This document shows, in pieces, positions 9,055 through 18,214 of a stretch of DNA of 34,095 bases (positions are counted from its first letter, which is position 1; each line of letters starts with the position of its first letter). Source of the DNA: Fidelibacterota bacterium (GTDB taxonomy: Bacteria; Fidelibacterota; Fidelibacteria; Fidelibacterales; Fidelibacteraceae). Location: the NCBI GenBank assembly GCA_018400915.1, contig JAGYLW010000008.1, positions 1 through 34,095 on the forward strand. Reading direction: 5' to 3'. Below the pieces are notes generated by a model. It saw only the letters and a program-made list of their open reading frames with translations, was not told the origin of the DNA and made no database searches. Made by a program: the position numbers and the translations under genes.

Positions 9055-10104
9055 TCAGGGCCTGAGATGCCTCCGGATGCTTTTCACCAGAACCTCCGCC
9101 ATCCTTTGCTGGCCCAGGTCGCTGAGGTGGATGCCGTCCACCGTCCCTTCTTCGGGAACGCCGCGGAGTTTCCGGAAAGGCAGATAATACAGGTGCTTAT
9201 AGTCTTTTTTCAGGCGGGAATACAGGGTCCTGAAAGCGGTATTTTCCGCCGTGATCTCATTGCGGACCTCAGGATCGCAGCGGCCGCCTTCAGGCATGAA
9301 ATTGGGAACCAGCAGAACGGGGACTTCCGGACGCCGGTCCAGGATCCTGCGGATCTCCCTTTCCGCGCGTTCGCGGATTATCTCAAGGTTCATGTTGGGA
9401 AGGCAGTCGATCACATAAAAAGCCGCATCGATCTCCGCGACGGCCTCCATGATCTCCGGGTCCATCCGCCCGTTCCCGGAAAAGCCCAGGTTGATCGTCT
9501 CGCGTTCCAGCATCCGTCCTGCGATGGCCGGATAGGCCATGCCGGGCCTGGAAGCGCAACCGCCCTGCGTGATGCTGGTCCCGTAAAAGACTACGGGTTT
9601 TTGCGGCCGTACCGCCCCCCGGATCTCCGCTTCCGGGCCGATGCCCAGTTCCAGTCCCGCCAGGCCGTCGTACAGCGGACAGTACAGCAGGTATTCGCGC
9701 ATTTCCCCGCTGAGATTCCCGATCAGTTCCGCCGTGTTTTGCTTTGCGAAGGGTTTCCCCGTCGCAATATGATGCCACCGTGCGTCCTCCTTCACATACA
9801 GGTCCACACCCCGGATCCCCGTTCCGGCCATATGCACCATATGGAAATCGTTCAGCACTTCCCAGCGGACCCGGATCTCACGGGAATCCGTAAAAAAATG
9901 TGCCGCCAGGCCGGCCGAGTTCCTGCCCAGGCGCCAGACCGGCGGGCGCACCCGGTCCTCAAGCTTCCGGGGGAGACGGCCGTACGGGGGACAGTCCCCG
10001 AAAGCACACCCTTCAAGATAGGGCAGGGCGTCGTGAAAAACGGGATCGGAAAAAGCGCTCAGCGCGAACATGCAGAAGAGCGGAAATAAAAGGGATCGTT
10101 TCAT
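9055..10104 (-). CDS. secreted SGNH/GDSL-family hydrolase
   Basis: 349 aa. Signal peptide, PVVFYGTSITQGGCASRPGMAYPAIAGRML (block I GTSITQG) and C-terminal VDGIHLSDLGQQRMAEVL (DGIHLSD). Confidence 0.88.
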   Translation of the reverse strand: MKRSLLFPLFCMFALSAFSDPVFHDALPYLEGCAFGDCPPYGRLPRKLEDRVRPPVWRLGRNSAGLAAHFFTDSREIRVRWEVLNDFHMVHMAGTGIRGVDLYVKEDARWHHIATGKPFAKQNTAELIGNLSGEMREYLLYCPLYDGLAGLELGIGPEAEIRGAVRPQKPVVFYGTSITQGGCASRPGMAYPAIAGRMLERETINLGFSGNGRMDPEIMEAVAEIDAAFYVIDCLPNMNLEIIRERAEREIRRILDRRPEVPVLLVPNFMPEGGRCDPEVRNEITAENTAFRTLYSRLKKDYKHLYYLPFRKLRGVPEEGTVDGIHLSDLGQQRMAEVLVKSIRRHLRP

Positions 10105-10180
10105 AATAACCTCGCAAGAAGATGCGTTTTAGTTAAAAAAAATTATGTTCATTTACAAGAAAAAAGCCTAACTTCAAAAG

Positions 10181-11680
10181 ATGCGGAATTTTAAAAAACA
10201 TATACTCATCCTGCTGGTCCTCTGCATGGCGGTCCCGGCTTTCCCGCAGGTTGCCGTATTCCGCCTGAATGCCTCCGCCGAGCCCCGGGAGATCTACGCC
10301 TCCTATCTCTACGGTGCGAAATGGATGTCCCTGAATCATTTTTTCAAGACCTACGGCGAACTGCGTTCCGTGAATACGGAGGACTGGACGGTGACGGGAA
10401 CGCTCGGGGGAAAGGAATACATCTTTTATGCAAATTCAGGCTTTTACCAGCGGAACGGGGAATGGCGCCACCTCCCCTGCACGGTGGAAAGGCTGAGTTA
10501 CGGCCTTTATATCCCGGAAGCGGAATTTGTCCGCATATTGCAGGAGGATGCCTTCCCGGAACTGCGCCATAACGTTTCCGCGGACGAATACCTGCTTTCT
10601 CCGGGAAGTTTTTCCATTACCGATATCCGCCTGCGGGAAATGAAGAACGGGACCGTTATCCGTGTAAAGACCGGCAAGGACTTTCCCAAGGAGCATTGCC
10701 GGATATGGCAGGGCAACAATCAGTACCTCTATATCTCGGTCTACGGCGCCACGGCCGATATGAACGCGCTTGCCGGGCGGTATTCATCCGGGGTCATCCG
10801 GGAGATCATTCCGGTCATGGCAAAGGAAACACTGCAGTTCAACGTCAAGCTCCGGATGAAGATCGACGGGATCGATCATTTTATCGAGGCCGGGACCGGG
10901 GACATTATCATCAGCCTGCGCCATACCTACCAGAAGGATATGGTACCTGCGGACAACAGCATTGCGAAAAAGCGCTGGCTGATCGACACCATCGTTATTG
11001 ACCCGGGACACGGGGGAAAGCGTTCTCCGGGCGCGGTCGCTCCCGACGGGACCATGGAGAAAGATATCGTGCTGGATGTTTCCCGCCGCCTGGGAAGGCT
11101 GCTTGAGAACAAACTGGGAGTAAACGTGGTATATACCCGGAACAGCGATACGTTCGTACCCCTCTGGCAGCGCCCCAAGATAGCCAATGAGGCCGCCGGC
11201 AAACTGTTTATCAGCATTCACTGTAATTCCGCCCGGTCTTCTCAGGCCTACGGCACGGAAACCTTTTTGCTTTCTCCGAAAAGCACGGAAAAATCCATCG
11301 AGATCGCAGCCCGCGAGAACAAGGTGATCGAACTTGAGGAAGATACGGAGCGCTATGAAAAACTGCTTTCACCCGAGCAGTATATTCTTTCGACAATGGC
11401 GCAGAGCGTTTATATGAAAGAAAGCGAGGCCCTGGCGCAGGCGGTGGAGTCGACGTTCAAAAGCCGCATGGGCTGCCGTTCCCGCGGTGTAAAGCAGGCG
11501 AGCTTCATTGTACTGATCGGCCCGGCCATGCCGGCGATCCTGACGGAGATCGGCTTCATCTCCAACTGGAAGGAGCTGTCGAATCTGAACAAGGATTCCT
11601 ACCGGCAGGAGGTAGCCCACTCGCTTTATCTGGCGGTCAGCGACTTCAAAGAAAATTACGAACGGGAGATCATCGAATGA
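10181..11680 (+). CDS. N-acetylmuramoyl-L-alanine amidase (AmiA/AmiC type)
   Basis: 499 aa. Signal peptide, DTIVIDPGHGGKRSPGAVAPDGTMEKDIVLDVSRRLG, FISIHCNSA, PAILTEIGFISN. Confidence 0.93.
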   Translation: MRNFKKHILILLVLCMAVPAFPQVAVFRLNASAEPREIYASYLYGAKWMSLNHFFKTYGELRSVNTEDWTVTGTLGGKEYIFYANSGFYQRNGEWRHLPCTVERLSYGLYIPEAEFVRILQEDAFPELRHNVSADEYLLSPGSFSITDIRLREMKNGTVIRVKTGKDFPKEHCRIWQGNNQYLYISVYGATADMNALAGRYSSGVIREIIPVMAKETLQFNVKLRMKIDGIDHFIEAGTGDIIISLRHTYQKDMVPADNSIAKKRWLIDTIVIDPGHGGKRSPGAVAPDGTMEKDIVLDVSRRLGRLLENKLGVNVVYTRNSDTFVPLWQRPKIANEAAGKLFISIHCNSARSSQAYGTETFLLSPKSTEKSIEIAARENKVIELEEDTERYEKLLSPEQYILSTMAQSVYMKESEALAQAVESTFKSRMGCRSRGVKQASFIVLIGPAMPAILTEIGFISNWKELSNLNKDSYRQEVAHSLYLAVSDFKENYEREIIE

Positions 11681-12513
11681 AGATGCAGGACCGGAAAGGA
11701 CCCATCGGTATCTTCGACAGCGGTTTCGGAGGGCTGACGGTCTATCGCGAGATCCGCAGGCGCCTTCCCGGATATGATTACTGCTATCTCGGTGATAATG
11801 CCCGTTCCCCCTACGGGACGCGGTCTTTTGACATCATTTACCGGTACACCCTGCAGGGGGTAAAGGCGCTTCTGGATGCCGGCTGCCCCCTGGTGATCCT
11901 GGCCTGCAATACCGCATCCGCCAAGGCGCTGCGGAATATCCAGCAGCGGGACCTCAGGGGAAAATACGCGGATCGCCGGGTGCTCGGCGTGATCCGTCCC
12001 AGCGTCGAAAAACTCGGCACACTTAGCAGCAGCGGGAAAGCGGGCCTCTTCGGGACCCCGGGGACCGTGCGTTCGGATTCCTACCGTATCGAGCTGAAAA
12101 AACTGTATCCGGAACTTGAGCTTTTCCAGGAAGCCTGTCCCATGTGGGTGCCGCTGGTGGAAAACAATGAGATCCATACGCCGGCGGCCTCCTACTTCGT
12201 CCGCAGGCACGTGGACGCCTTGTTCGCGCAGGAGCCCGGCATCGACACCGTCATCCTGGCCTGCACCCATTATCCGCTGCTGATGCCGGTCTTAAGGGAA
12301 TGCGTTGCCGAAAGGGTGAAGATTATCGACCAGGGCCCCCTGGTGGCGGAGAGCCTGGCGGATTATCTGCGCCGCCATCCGGAAACAGAAGCACGGTGCA
12401 GCAAAAACGGGAACGAACGTTTCCTGACGACAGCATTCCCTCCGGATTTCGGGTCCCTTACCGAAATGCTGTTCGAGAAGACCATTCACGCGGAACATAT
12501 CGACCTGAACTGA
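11677..12513 (+). CDS. murI: glutamate racemase
   Basis: 278 aa. PIGIFDSGFGGLTVYREI, LGDNARSPYGTRS, LACNTASAKALR, LACTHYPLL. 4-nt overlap with the amidase gene. Confidence 0.96.
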   Translation: MKMQDRKGPIGIFDSGFGGLTVYREIRRRLPGYDYCYLGDNARSPYGTRSFDIIYRYTLQGVKALLDAGCPLVILACNTASAKALRNIQQRDLRGKYADRRVLGVIRPSVEKLGTLSSSGKAGLFGTPGTVRSDSYRIELKKLYPELELFQEACPMWVPLVENNEIHTPAASYFVRRHVDALFAQEPGIDTVILACTHYPLLMPVLRECVAERVKIIDQGPLVAESLADYLRRHPETEARCSKNGNERFLTTAFPPDFGSLTEMLFEKTIHAEHIDLN

Positions 12514-13763
12514 TGCAAGATTACCTTTCAGACCTCTATAAACGCCTCAGCGGGAAGATGAAGCTGGGACGCGAACGCAGTGAAGCACTGATGCGGGTCC
12601 TGCGGCATCCCGAGCGGGCCTATCCTTCCATCCATGTCGCCGGTACGAACGGGAAAGGCAGCGTTACGGTCCTTGCGGCCGCTCTCCTGGGCGCGTCCGG
12701 ACTGAGAACGGGCCGTTTTGTTTCGCCGCATCTTGTGCGCTTTCACGAGCGCATCACGGTGGACGACCGGGAGATCGGCGATGATGCCGTCCGGCGGTAT
12801 CTGAAACAATGGGAAAAACATATCGACAGGATCCGGGCCTCTTTTTTCGAGGTCAGCACCGCTCTCGCCTTTGCGTGGTTCCGGGACAGGGAAGTGGATG
12901 CCGCCGTGATCGAGACCGGCCTGGGCGGCCGCCTGGATGCCACGAACGTCCTGTTGCCGCGGGTTGTCGTGATCACGGCGATCGACTACGACCATACCCG
13001 CATTCTCGGGAACACCCTGCGGGAGATCGCCGGGGAAAAAGCCGGCATTATCAAAAAGGATGTTCCGGTGATCACCGTGAAGCAGAAAAAAGAGATCCTG
13101 GAGGTCTTCCGTTCCCGCACGGCGGACCTCCGGATCCTGGACCCGGAAAAGATCTTCTCCGGGGTCACGCTGGTCCCCGGAGGCATGCGTTTCAGGATGA
13201 AGGGCTATGATGAAGTGTTCCGGGTGCCGCTTATCGGGAGATATCAGCTGGGCAATATTGCCATGGCCGTTGCAGCGGCGGAGGCATTTCTCGGCAGGCC
13301 GCTGAAGGCGGGTGAACTGCGGAACGGTTTTGCGAAGATCGTCTGGAAAGGCCGTTTTGAATACATCGGCCGCGGGCCGGATATCATCTATGACGTTGCG
13401 CATAATCCGGGCGGCATCCGCGCGTTCTGTTCGGCCCTGAAGGAGATATATCCGGGAAAGCGCATCTTTGCGGCCGTCGGCATTCTCAGGGACAAGCATG
13501 CGGAGGAAGCCCTTGCGTATGTGCAGGCCGTTGCGGAGAAAATATGGCTTTCGCCGGTGGATTCCGGCCGCAGCATGGATACGGAAGGCATCCGGGAAAT
13601 GGCGGAACGATTTCCGGAGGTGTATCCTTCGGAAAGCATCGGGGACGCCTGTGAGAGGGCGTACCGCGAACTGCCGGAGCACGGCGTATTGTGTATCCTC
13701 GGCAGTCACTATATTGCAAAAGACGTGTATGAATGGGGGAGGAAGATAAGCGTTGAGAGTTGA
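12513..13763 (+). CDS. folC: bifunctional folylpolyglutamate synthase/dihydrofolate synthase
   Basis: HVAGTNGKGSVTVLAAALLGASGLRTGRFVSPHL and VIETGLGGRLDATNVL. ATG at 12513 overlaps the murI stop; the track start at 12300 is inside murI. Confidence 0.94.
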   Translation: MQDYLSDLYKRLSGKMKLGRERSEALMRVLRHPERAYPSIHVAGTNGKGSVTVLAAALLGASGLRTGRFVSPHLVRFHERITVDDREIGDDAVRRYLKQWEKHIDRIRASFFEVSTALAFAWFRDREVDAAVIETGLGGRLDATNVLLPRVVVITAIDYDHTRILGNTLREIAGEKAGIIKKDVPVITVKQKKEILEVFRSRTADLRILDPEKIFSGVTLVPGGMRFRMKGYDEVFRVPLIGRYQLGNIAMAVAAAEAFLGRPLKAGELRNGFAKIVWKGRFEYIGRGPDIIYDVAHNPGGIRAFCSALKEIYPGKRIFAAVGILRDKHAEEALAYVQAVAEKIWLSPVDSGRSMDTEGIREMAERFPEVYPSESIGDACERAYRELPEHGVLCILGSHYIAKDVYEWGRKISVES

Positions 13764-13808
13764 GAGTTTAGAGTTTAGAGTTTAGAGTTGAAAGTTTAGG
13801 GTTTAGGG
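13752..13808. repeat. tandem heptamer-like repeat (GTTGAGA / GAGTTTA / GGGTTTA units)
   Basis: gttgagagttgagagtttagagtttagagtttagagttgaaagtttagggtttaggg. The folC stop TGA (13761-13763) lies inside it. Confidence 0.9.
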
Positions 13809-13999
13809 AGCAGGGATCGGGGGCTCAAGGTGGAAGATGAATGTTTAATGCAGAAAGTAAAAGAAGCAGAAATCCGGGCATTGAGGAAAAGGGAATCGTT
13901 ATAATGGGAGGGAAAGTCTGTGTTCTTTGGGAATAAGCATGAAAAATACAAGGTGCGGAGGTCATGCATACAAGGATACCGCCGCCGAAAGGAGGAAAG

Positions 14000-14341
14000 A
14001 TGAAGGATTGTATTTTTTGTAAGATCGCTGCGGGGGAGATCCCTTCGGACAAGGTCTTTGAGGATGAATATGTTTATGCTTTCCGGGACCTCAATCCGCA
14101 GGCGCCGGAGCATATCCTTATCATTCCGAAGCAACATATTTCCCGTGTGGAGGACGTGACGGATGAAGACCGCGGGCTGATGGGACGCCTGGTCGTGGCG
14201 GCGAAGCATATCGCCGCAGAGGCCGGCCTGAAGAAGGGCTACCGCCTGGTGTTCAATAACGGTCCCGACGCCGGACAGGAAGTGGAGCATATCCATCTGC
14301 ATTTGATGGGCGGCCGCAGGTTCTCCTGGCCGGCGGGGTGA
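14000..14341 (+). CDS. HIT-family protein (HinT-like)
   Basis: MKDCIFCKIAAGEIPSDKVFEDEYVYAFRDLNPQAPEHILIIPKQHI and HIHLHLMGGR (HxHxH). GGAGG RBS at about 13991. Confidence 0.95.
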   Translation: MKDCIFCKIAAGEIPSDKVFEDEYVYAFRDLNPQAPEHILIIPKQHISRVEDVTDEDRGLMGRLVVAAKHIAAEAGLKKGYRLVFNNGPDAGQEVEHIHLHLMGGRRFSWPAG

Positions 14342-14349
14342 GAAAAATC

Positions 14350-14384
14350 GTTGAGTTGTTGAGTCGTTGAGTTGTTGAGACGAA
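14350..14384. repeat. degenerate GTTGAGT-type array
   Basis: gttgagttgttgagtcgttgagttgttgagacgaa, starting 9 nt after the HIT gene stop. Confidence 0.85.
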
Positions 14385-14389
14385 TGTAC

Positions 14390-14436
14390 CCTCAGAACAT
14401 AGGTAACACTTCCACCTCAGAACATAGGTAACACTT
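14390..14436. repeat. 22-bp tandem direct repeat CCTCAGAACATAGGTAACACTT x2 (period 25); possible IS-end remnant
   Basis: Exact copies at 14390-14411 and 14415-14436. Confidence 0.9.
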
Positions 14437-14644
14437 TTTGGTGAAAAGTTCCGGTAAAAAGTGTAAATTCACGCATGATTTATTCCTGCCTGTAATGCTC
14501 TTTGATCCGGTAAAGATTGCTTGATCTCCGGATCTGTCCGCCGCGGGGTGCGCTGTATGAATCATGCTCAGCTCACTTGGCGTTCATTTTTATTTGAATG
14601 AACGGCATTATGTTTTAAATTACAAGGATTTACAAAAAGTCAGC

Positions 14645-17600
14645 ATGTATATATCGAAACTGGAAATCATTGGTTTTAAGTCCTTCGCGACGAAAACGGT
14701 CATGCAGTTCGGCAACGGCATTACCGCCATCATCGGTCCCAACGGCTGCGGGAAAAGCAATGTGGTGGATGCCATTCGCTGGGTGCTGGGGGAGCAGAAA
14801 ACACACCTGCTCCGCTCGGAACAGATGGTGGATATCATTTTTTCGGGATCAAAGCACCGGAAACCCCTGAATTATGCCGAAGTGATGCTCACCATCCATA
14901 ATGACGACGGGCAGCTCGGCGTCGCCTATACGGACGTGCAGGTCGGCCGCCGGCTTTACCGCGACGGCAGCAGCGAATATTTGCTGAATGACGTCCCCGT
15001 CCGGCTCCGGGATATCCAGGACCTTTTTGTCGATACCGGCATGGGCAGCGACGCCTATTCGGTGATCGAGCTGAAAATGGTGGAAGGGATCCTCAATGAA
15101 GACAAGTCCCAGCGAAAATCCCTGTTCGAGGAAGCGGCGGGCATCAATAAATACAAAACCCAGCGGAAAAGCGCCTGGCGCAAGCTTGATGCGACACGGG
15201 AAGACCTGGCAAGACTGGAAGACATCGTTTACGAAGTGGAAAGCAAGGTCCGGAGCCTCAAACGCCAGATGGGGCGGTACGAACGCTATGCCGGGTATGC
15301 CGAGGAACTGAAAAAGCTGGAGATCACGCTGTCGCAGGCGAAGTGGTATGACTATGAAGAGAAGATCGGACCTCTGCAGGAACAGCTTTCCAGCAACAAA
15401 GTGCAGAATGAAGAGAACGGGAAGCAGCTGAGCATCGAAGAGGCCATGCTCGACAGTTACAAGAGCGAACTGGCGGACATAGAAAAGGAAATGCAGGAGA
15501 TCAACGATGTTCTGCAGGAGCTGAACGAAAAGATCAACCAGAAAAATTCCAGGCGTCTGGTCTGGCAGGAAAAGATCGCCAATGCCCTCCGCAATCAGGA
15601 AAGGCTCCGGAAAGAAAAGCGGGAAAGTGAATCGCGCCTCAATACGAACCTTGAATTAAAAGAAAGTCTCTCTTCACGGCTGGGCGGGGATGATCCGGAA
15701 CTGCAGAAGATGCGGGAAGCCCTGGATACTGCGCGCGATGATTTTGAGGAAGTCCGGAAGGTCCATGAAAAAGCGGAAAGCAAACTGGAGGATATGCGCC
15801 GCGATCTGCGGGAGTCCCAGAAAAGCATGGGGGATGTCCAGCAGCAGATCCTGCGTCTCCGGGACCGTAGCGGGGAGCTTTCCCGTTTGCAGGATGAGGA
15901 GATACAGCGCAGGGAAGATCTTCTGCTGCGTTCCGGTTCGCAGAAGGAGCAGGCGGAAAGCCTGAAGACACAGCTGAAGCAGACCGGGGACCAGATCGGG
16001 GAGATCAGCGGCAATATTGAAAAGTCGGAAGACCGGCGGCAGAAACTGGACGGCGAGATCCGGGACATCGGGCAGGAAATACTGCATCAACAGTCCGCTT
16101 ATGAACGCAACCGCAACGATGCCGGATTTTACCGCGAACTGATCGAATCCCTTGAGGGATATGCCCCCGGTGTCAAATACGTCATGAAACACCTGAAACA
16201 TCCGGGGATCCGGGGGACGGTGGCGGACCTCCTGACCGCAGACAAGGAGTATGTGACGGCCATCGAGATCGCTCTGGGGAATGCAGCAAAATATCTTGTG
16301 GCGGACAGCAGGGAGGACGCCCTTGACGTGATCGACGCATTAAAGCATTCTCAGCGCGGCCGGGTAAGCATCGCTCCGGTGGATATGATGAAAACACGTG
16401 TGAAAACGCCCCTGAAGGATCCTTTTCACGATAAGAATATCCTTGCCCGCGCCGTTGACGTAGTGCACGCCGATGCGAAAAACCGGCTTCTCATCGATTA
16501 TTTTTTAGGGAACGTACTGATCGTCCGGTCACTGCGGGACCTTTCCGAAGAAGCCCTGAAGGATCCCCGTTTCCGTTATGTGACCCCGGACGGCGATTAT
16601 CTGGATCAGCGTGCCATGATCCGCGGCGGAAAGCAGTCCGGACGGGGCCGGCAGATACTCGGCCGGCAGGAAAAGATCCGGGAGCTCGATGACGCCGCCG
16701 CCGCAATGGAGAAAGCGCTTGAGAAGGTCAGAAAAAAACGTGAAGCGCTTGAGGAAGAGCGCAGCGCCTGTATCAAGGAAACGAAGGCATATTCCCGCCG
16801 TTACCGGGAACTGATGCAGGAACGCCTGGAAAAAGAAAAAAAGATGAGCGCGCTGTCCTATGCCGCCGAGCACCGCAGCGACAGCCTGAAGGAGGCGGAC
16901 AGGAAGATCGGGGATTATTCCGCGCGGATCACGGAGATCGGAGAACAGCTGAACTCGGCGGACGACAGCCTGAAAAAAGCAAAAGCCGAAGCGGAGAAAA
17001 ACCGGTCTGCGCTGGAACGTTTTCACAGGGAATATGAAAAAATATCCGAAAAACGGGACCGTCTCAACGCGGAACTTCAGGATATGCGGGTAAGCCTGAT
17101 CGCGCAGGAAAAAGAAAAGGACAATGTGCGCTTCCAGTACAACAATGCCTGCTCGCTGATCGAAGAAATGCAGAAACGTATCGCGGAGATCGGGAAAGAG
17201 GACGCAGGACTGGAAAAACTTACCGAAGAAGGCGAAGCGAAGATGCAGTCGCTGAAAAAGGACCTGGACGTGTTGCGCTCCGACCGGGAAGCGCAGCGGG
17301 AAAAGAGGGACAGGATATACAAGACCCTGAACGAAAAAAGAGCACAGATCCGGAAGGTGGAAGCAACGATCTCGGAGCATCACCGCCGCCGGGAAGATGT
17401 GTTCGAGACCCTTCGCGACCTTGAGATCCGGGTCAATGACATGCGGATGCGCCAGGAGCAGCTGAAACAGCGGATCTTTGACCGTTACCATACCGATATC
17501 CTGAAACGGCCCTATGAACCGATGGATATGGACACGGAGGAAATGGAGGAAAAGATACAGAAGCTCACCCGTCGCATCGAGCTTATCGGCCCCGTCAATA

Positions 17601-18202
17601 TGGCCGTGCGCGAAGAGTATGAAGAACAGTCGTCGCGCCTGGCCTTTTTAAAGGAGCAGCGTGAAGACCTGCTGGGCGCGGAGAGCAGTATTACGGAGAC
17701 GATCGGCAGGCTGGACGTGGAAGCCCGGCGGCAGTTCACGGAGATCTTTTCGCAGGTGAGGGAGAATTACAAGAAAACCTATAAACTGTTCTTTGATCAG
17801 GGCGAATGCGATATCCGCCTGGAAGGTTCGGACGATCCGCTTGAAGCGGACATTGAGATCCTTTCCCGGCCCAAGGGGAAGCAGATGAAGTCCCTCCGGG
17901 CGCTCTCCGGGGGTGAAAAAGCCCTTACGGCCATTTCCCTGCTTTTTGCGATCTATCTCGTCAAACCGTCCCCCTATTGCATACTGGATGAGGTCGACGC
18001 TCCCCTGGACGATACCAATGTCAAACGTTTCACCCATGCCCTGACGCATTTTACCGAGAACACCCAGTTCATTATCGTGACCCACAATAAGCTGACCATG
18101 CACGCCTGTGATTACCTTTACGGGATCACAATGCAGGAAGAAGGGGTCTCCAGCGTTGTTTCCGTGAAATTCAGGGACAACGAGCTGGAAAAATTACATT
18201 AA
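14645..18202 (+). CDS. smc: chromosome segregation ATPase Smc
   Basis: MYISKLEIIGFKSFATKTVMQFGNGITAIIGPNGCGKSNVVDAIRWVLGEQ, long coiled coils, hinge, LSGGEKALTAISLLFAIYLVKPSPYCILDEVDAPLDD. The track start at 14564 adds 27 unlikely residues. Confidence 0.96.
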   Translation: MYISKLEIIGFKSFATKTVMQFGNGITAIIGPNGCGKSNVVDAIRWVLGEQKTHLLRSEQMVDIIFSGSKHRKPLNYAEVMLTIHNDDGQLGVAYTDVQVGRRLYRDGSSEYLLNDVPVRLRDIQDLFVDTGMGSDAYSVIELKMVEGILNEDKSQRKSLFEEAAGINKYKTQRKSAWRKLDATREDLARLEDIVYEVESKVRSLKRQMGRYERYAGYAEELKKLEITLSQAKWYDYEEKIGPLQEQLSSNKVQNEENGKQLSIEEAMLDSYKSELADIEKEMQEINDVLQELNEKINQKNSRRLVWQEKIANALRNQERLRKEKRESESRLNTNLELKESLSSRLGGDDPELQKMREALDTARDDFEEVRKVHEKAESKLEDMRRDLRESQKSMGDVQQQILRLRDRSGELSRLQDEEIQRREDLLLRSGSQKEQAESLKTQLKQTGDQIGEISGNIEKSEDRRQKLDGEIRDIGQEILHQQSAYERNRNDAGFYRELIESLEGYAPGVKYVMKHLKHPGIRGTVADLLTADKEYVTAIEIALGNAAKYLVADSREDALDVIDALKHSQRGRVSIAPVDMMKTRVKTPLKDPFHDKNILARAVDVVHADAKNRLLIDYFLGNVLIVRSLRDLSEEALKDPRFRYVTPDGDYLDQRAMIRGGKQSGRGRQILGRQEKIRELDDAAAAMEKALEKVRKKREALEEERSACIKETKAYSRRYRELMQERLEKEKKMSALSYAAEHRSDSLKEADRKIGDYSARITEIGEQLNSADDSLKKAKAEAEKNRSALERFHREYEKISEKRDRLNAELQDMRVSLIAQEKEKDNVRFQYNNACSLIEEMQKRIAEIGKEDAGLEKLTEEGEAKMQSLKKDLDVLRSDREAQREKRDRIYKTLNEKRAQIRKVEATISEHHRRREDVFETLRDLEIRVNDMRMRQEQLKQRIFDRYHTDILKRPYEPMDMDTEEMEEKIQKLTRRIELIGPVNMAVREEYEEQSSRLAFLKEQREDLLGAESSITETIGRLDVEARRQFTEIFSQVRENYKKTYKLFFDQGECDIRLEGSDDPLEADIEILSRPKGKQMKSLRALSGGEKALTAISLLFAIYLVKPSPYCILDEVDAPLDDTNVKRFTHALTHFTENTQFIIVTHNKLTMHACDYLYGITMQEEGVSSVVSVKFRDNELEKLH

Positions 18203-18214
18203 CCGGGAAGGACC

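Noticed and set aside
12528-13709. 393-aa minus-strand ORF
   Set aside because: Antisense of folC with no domain signature.
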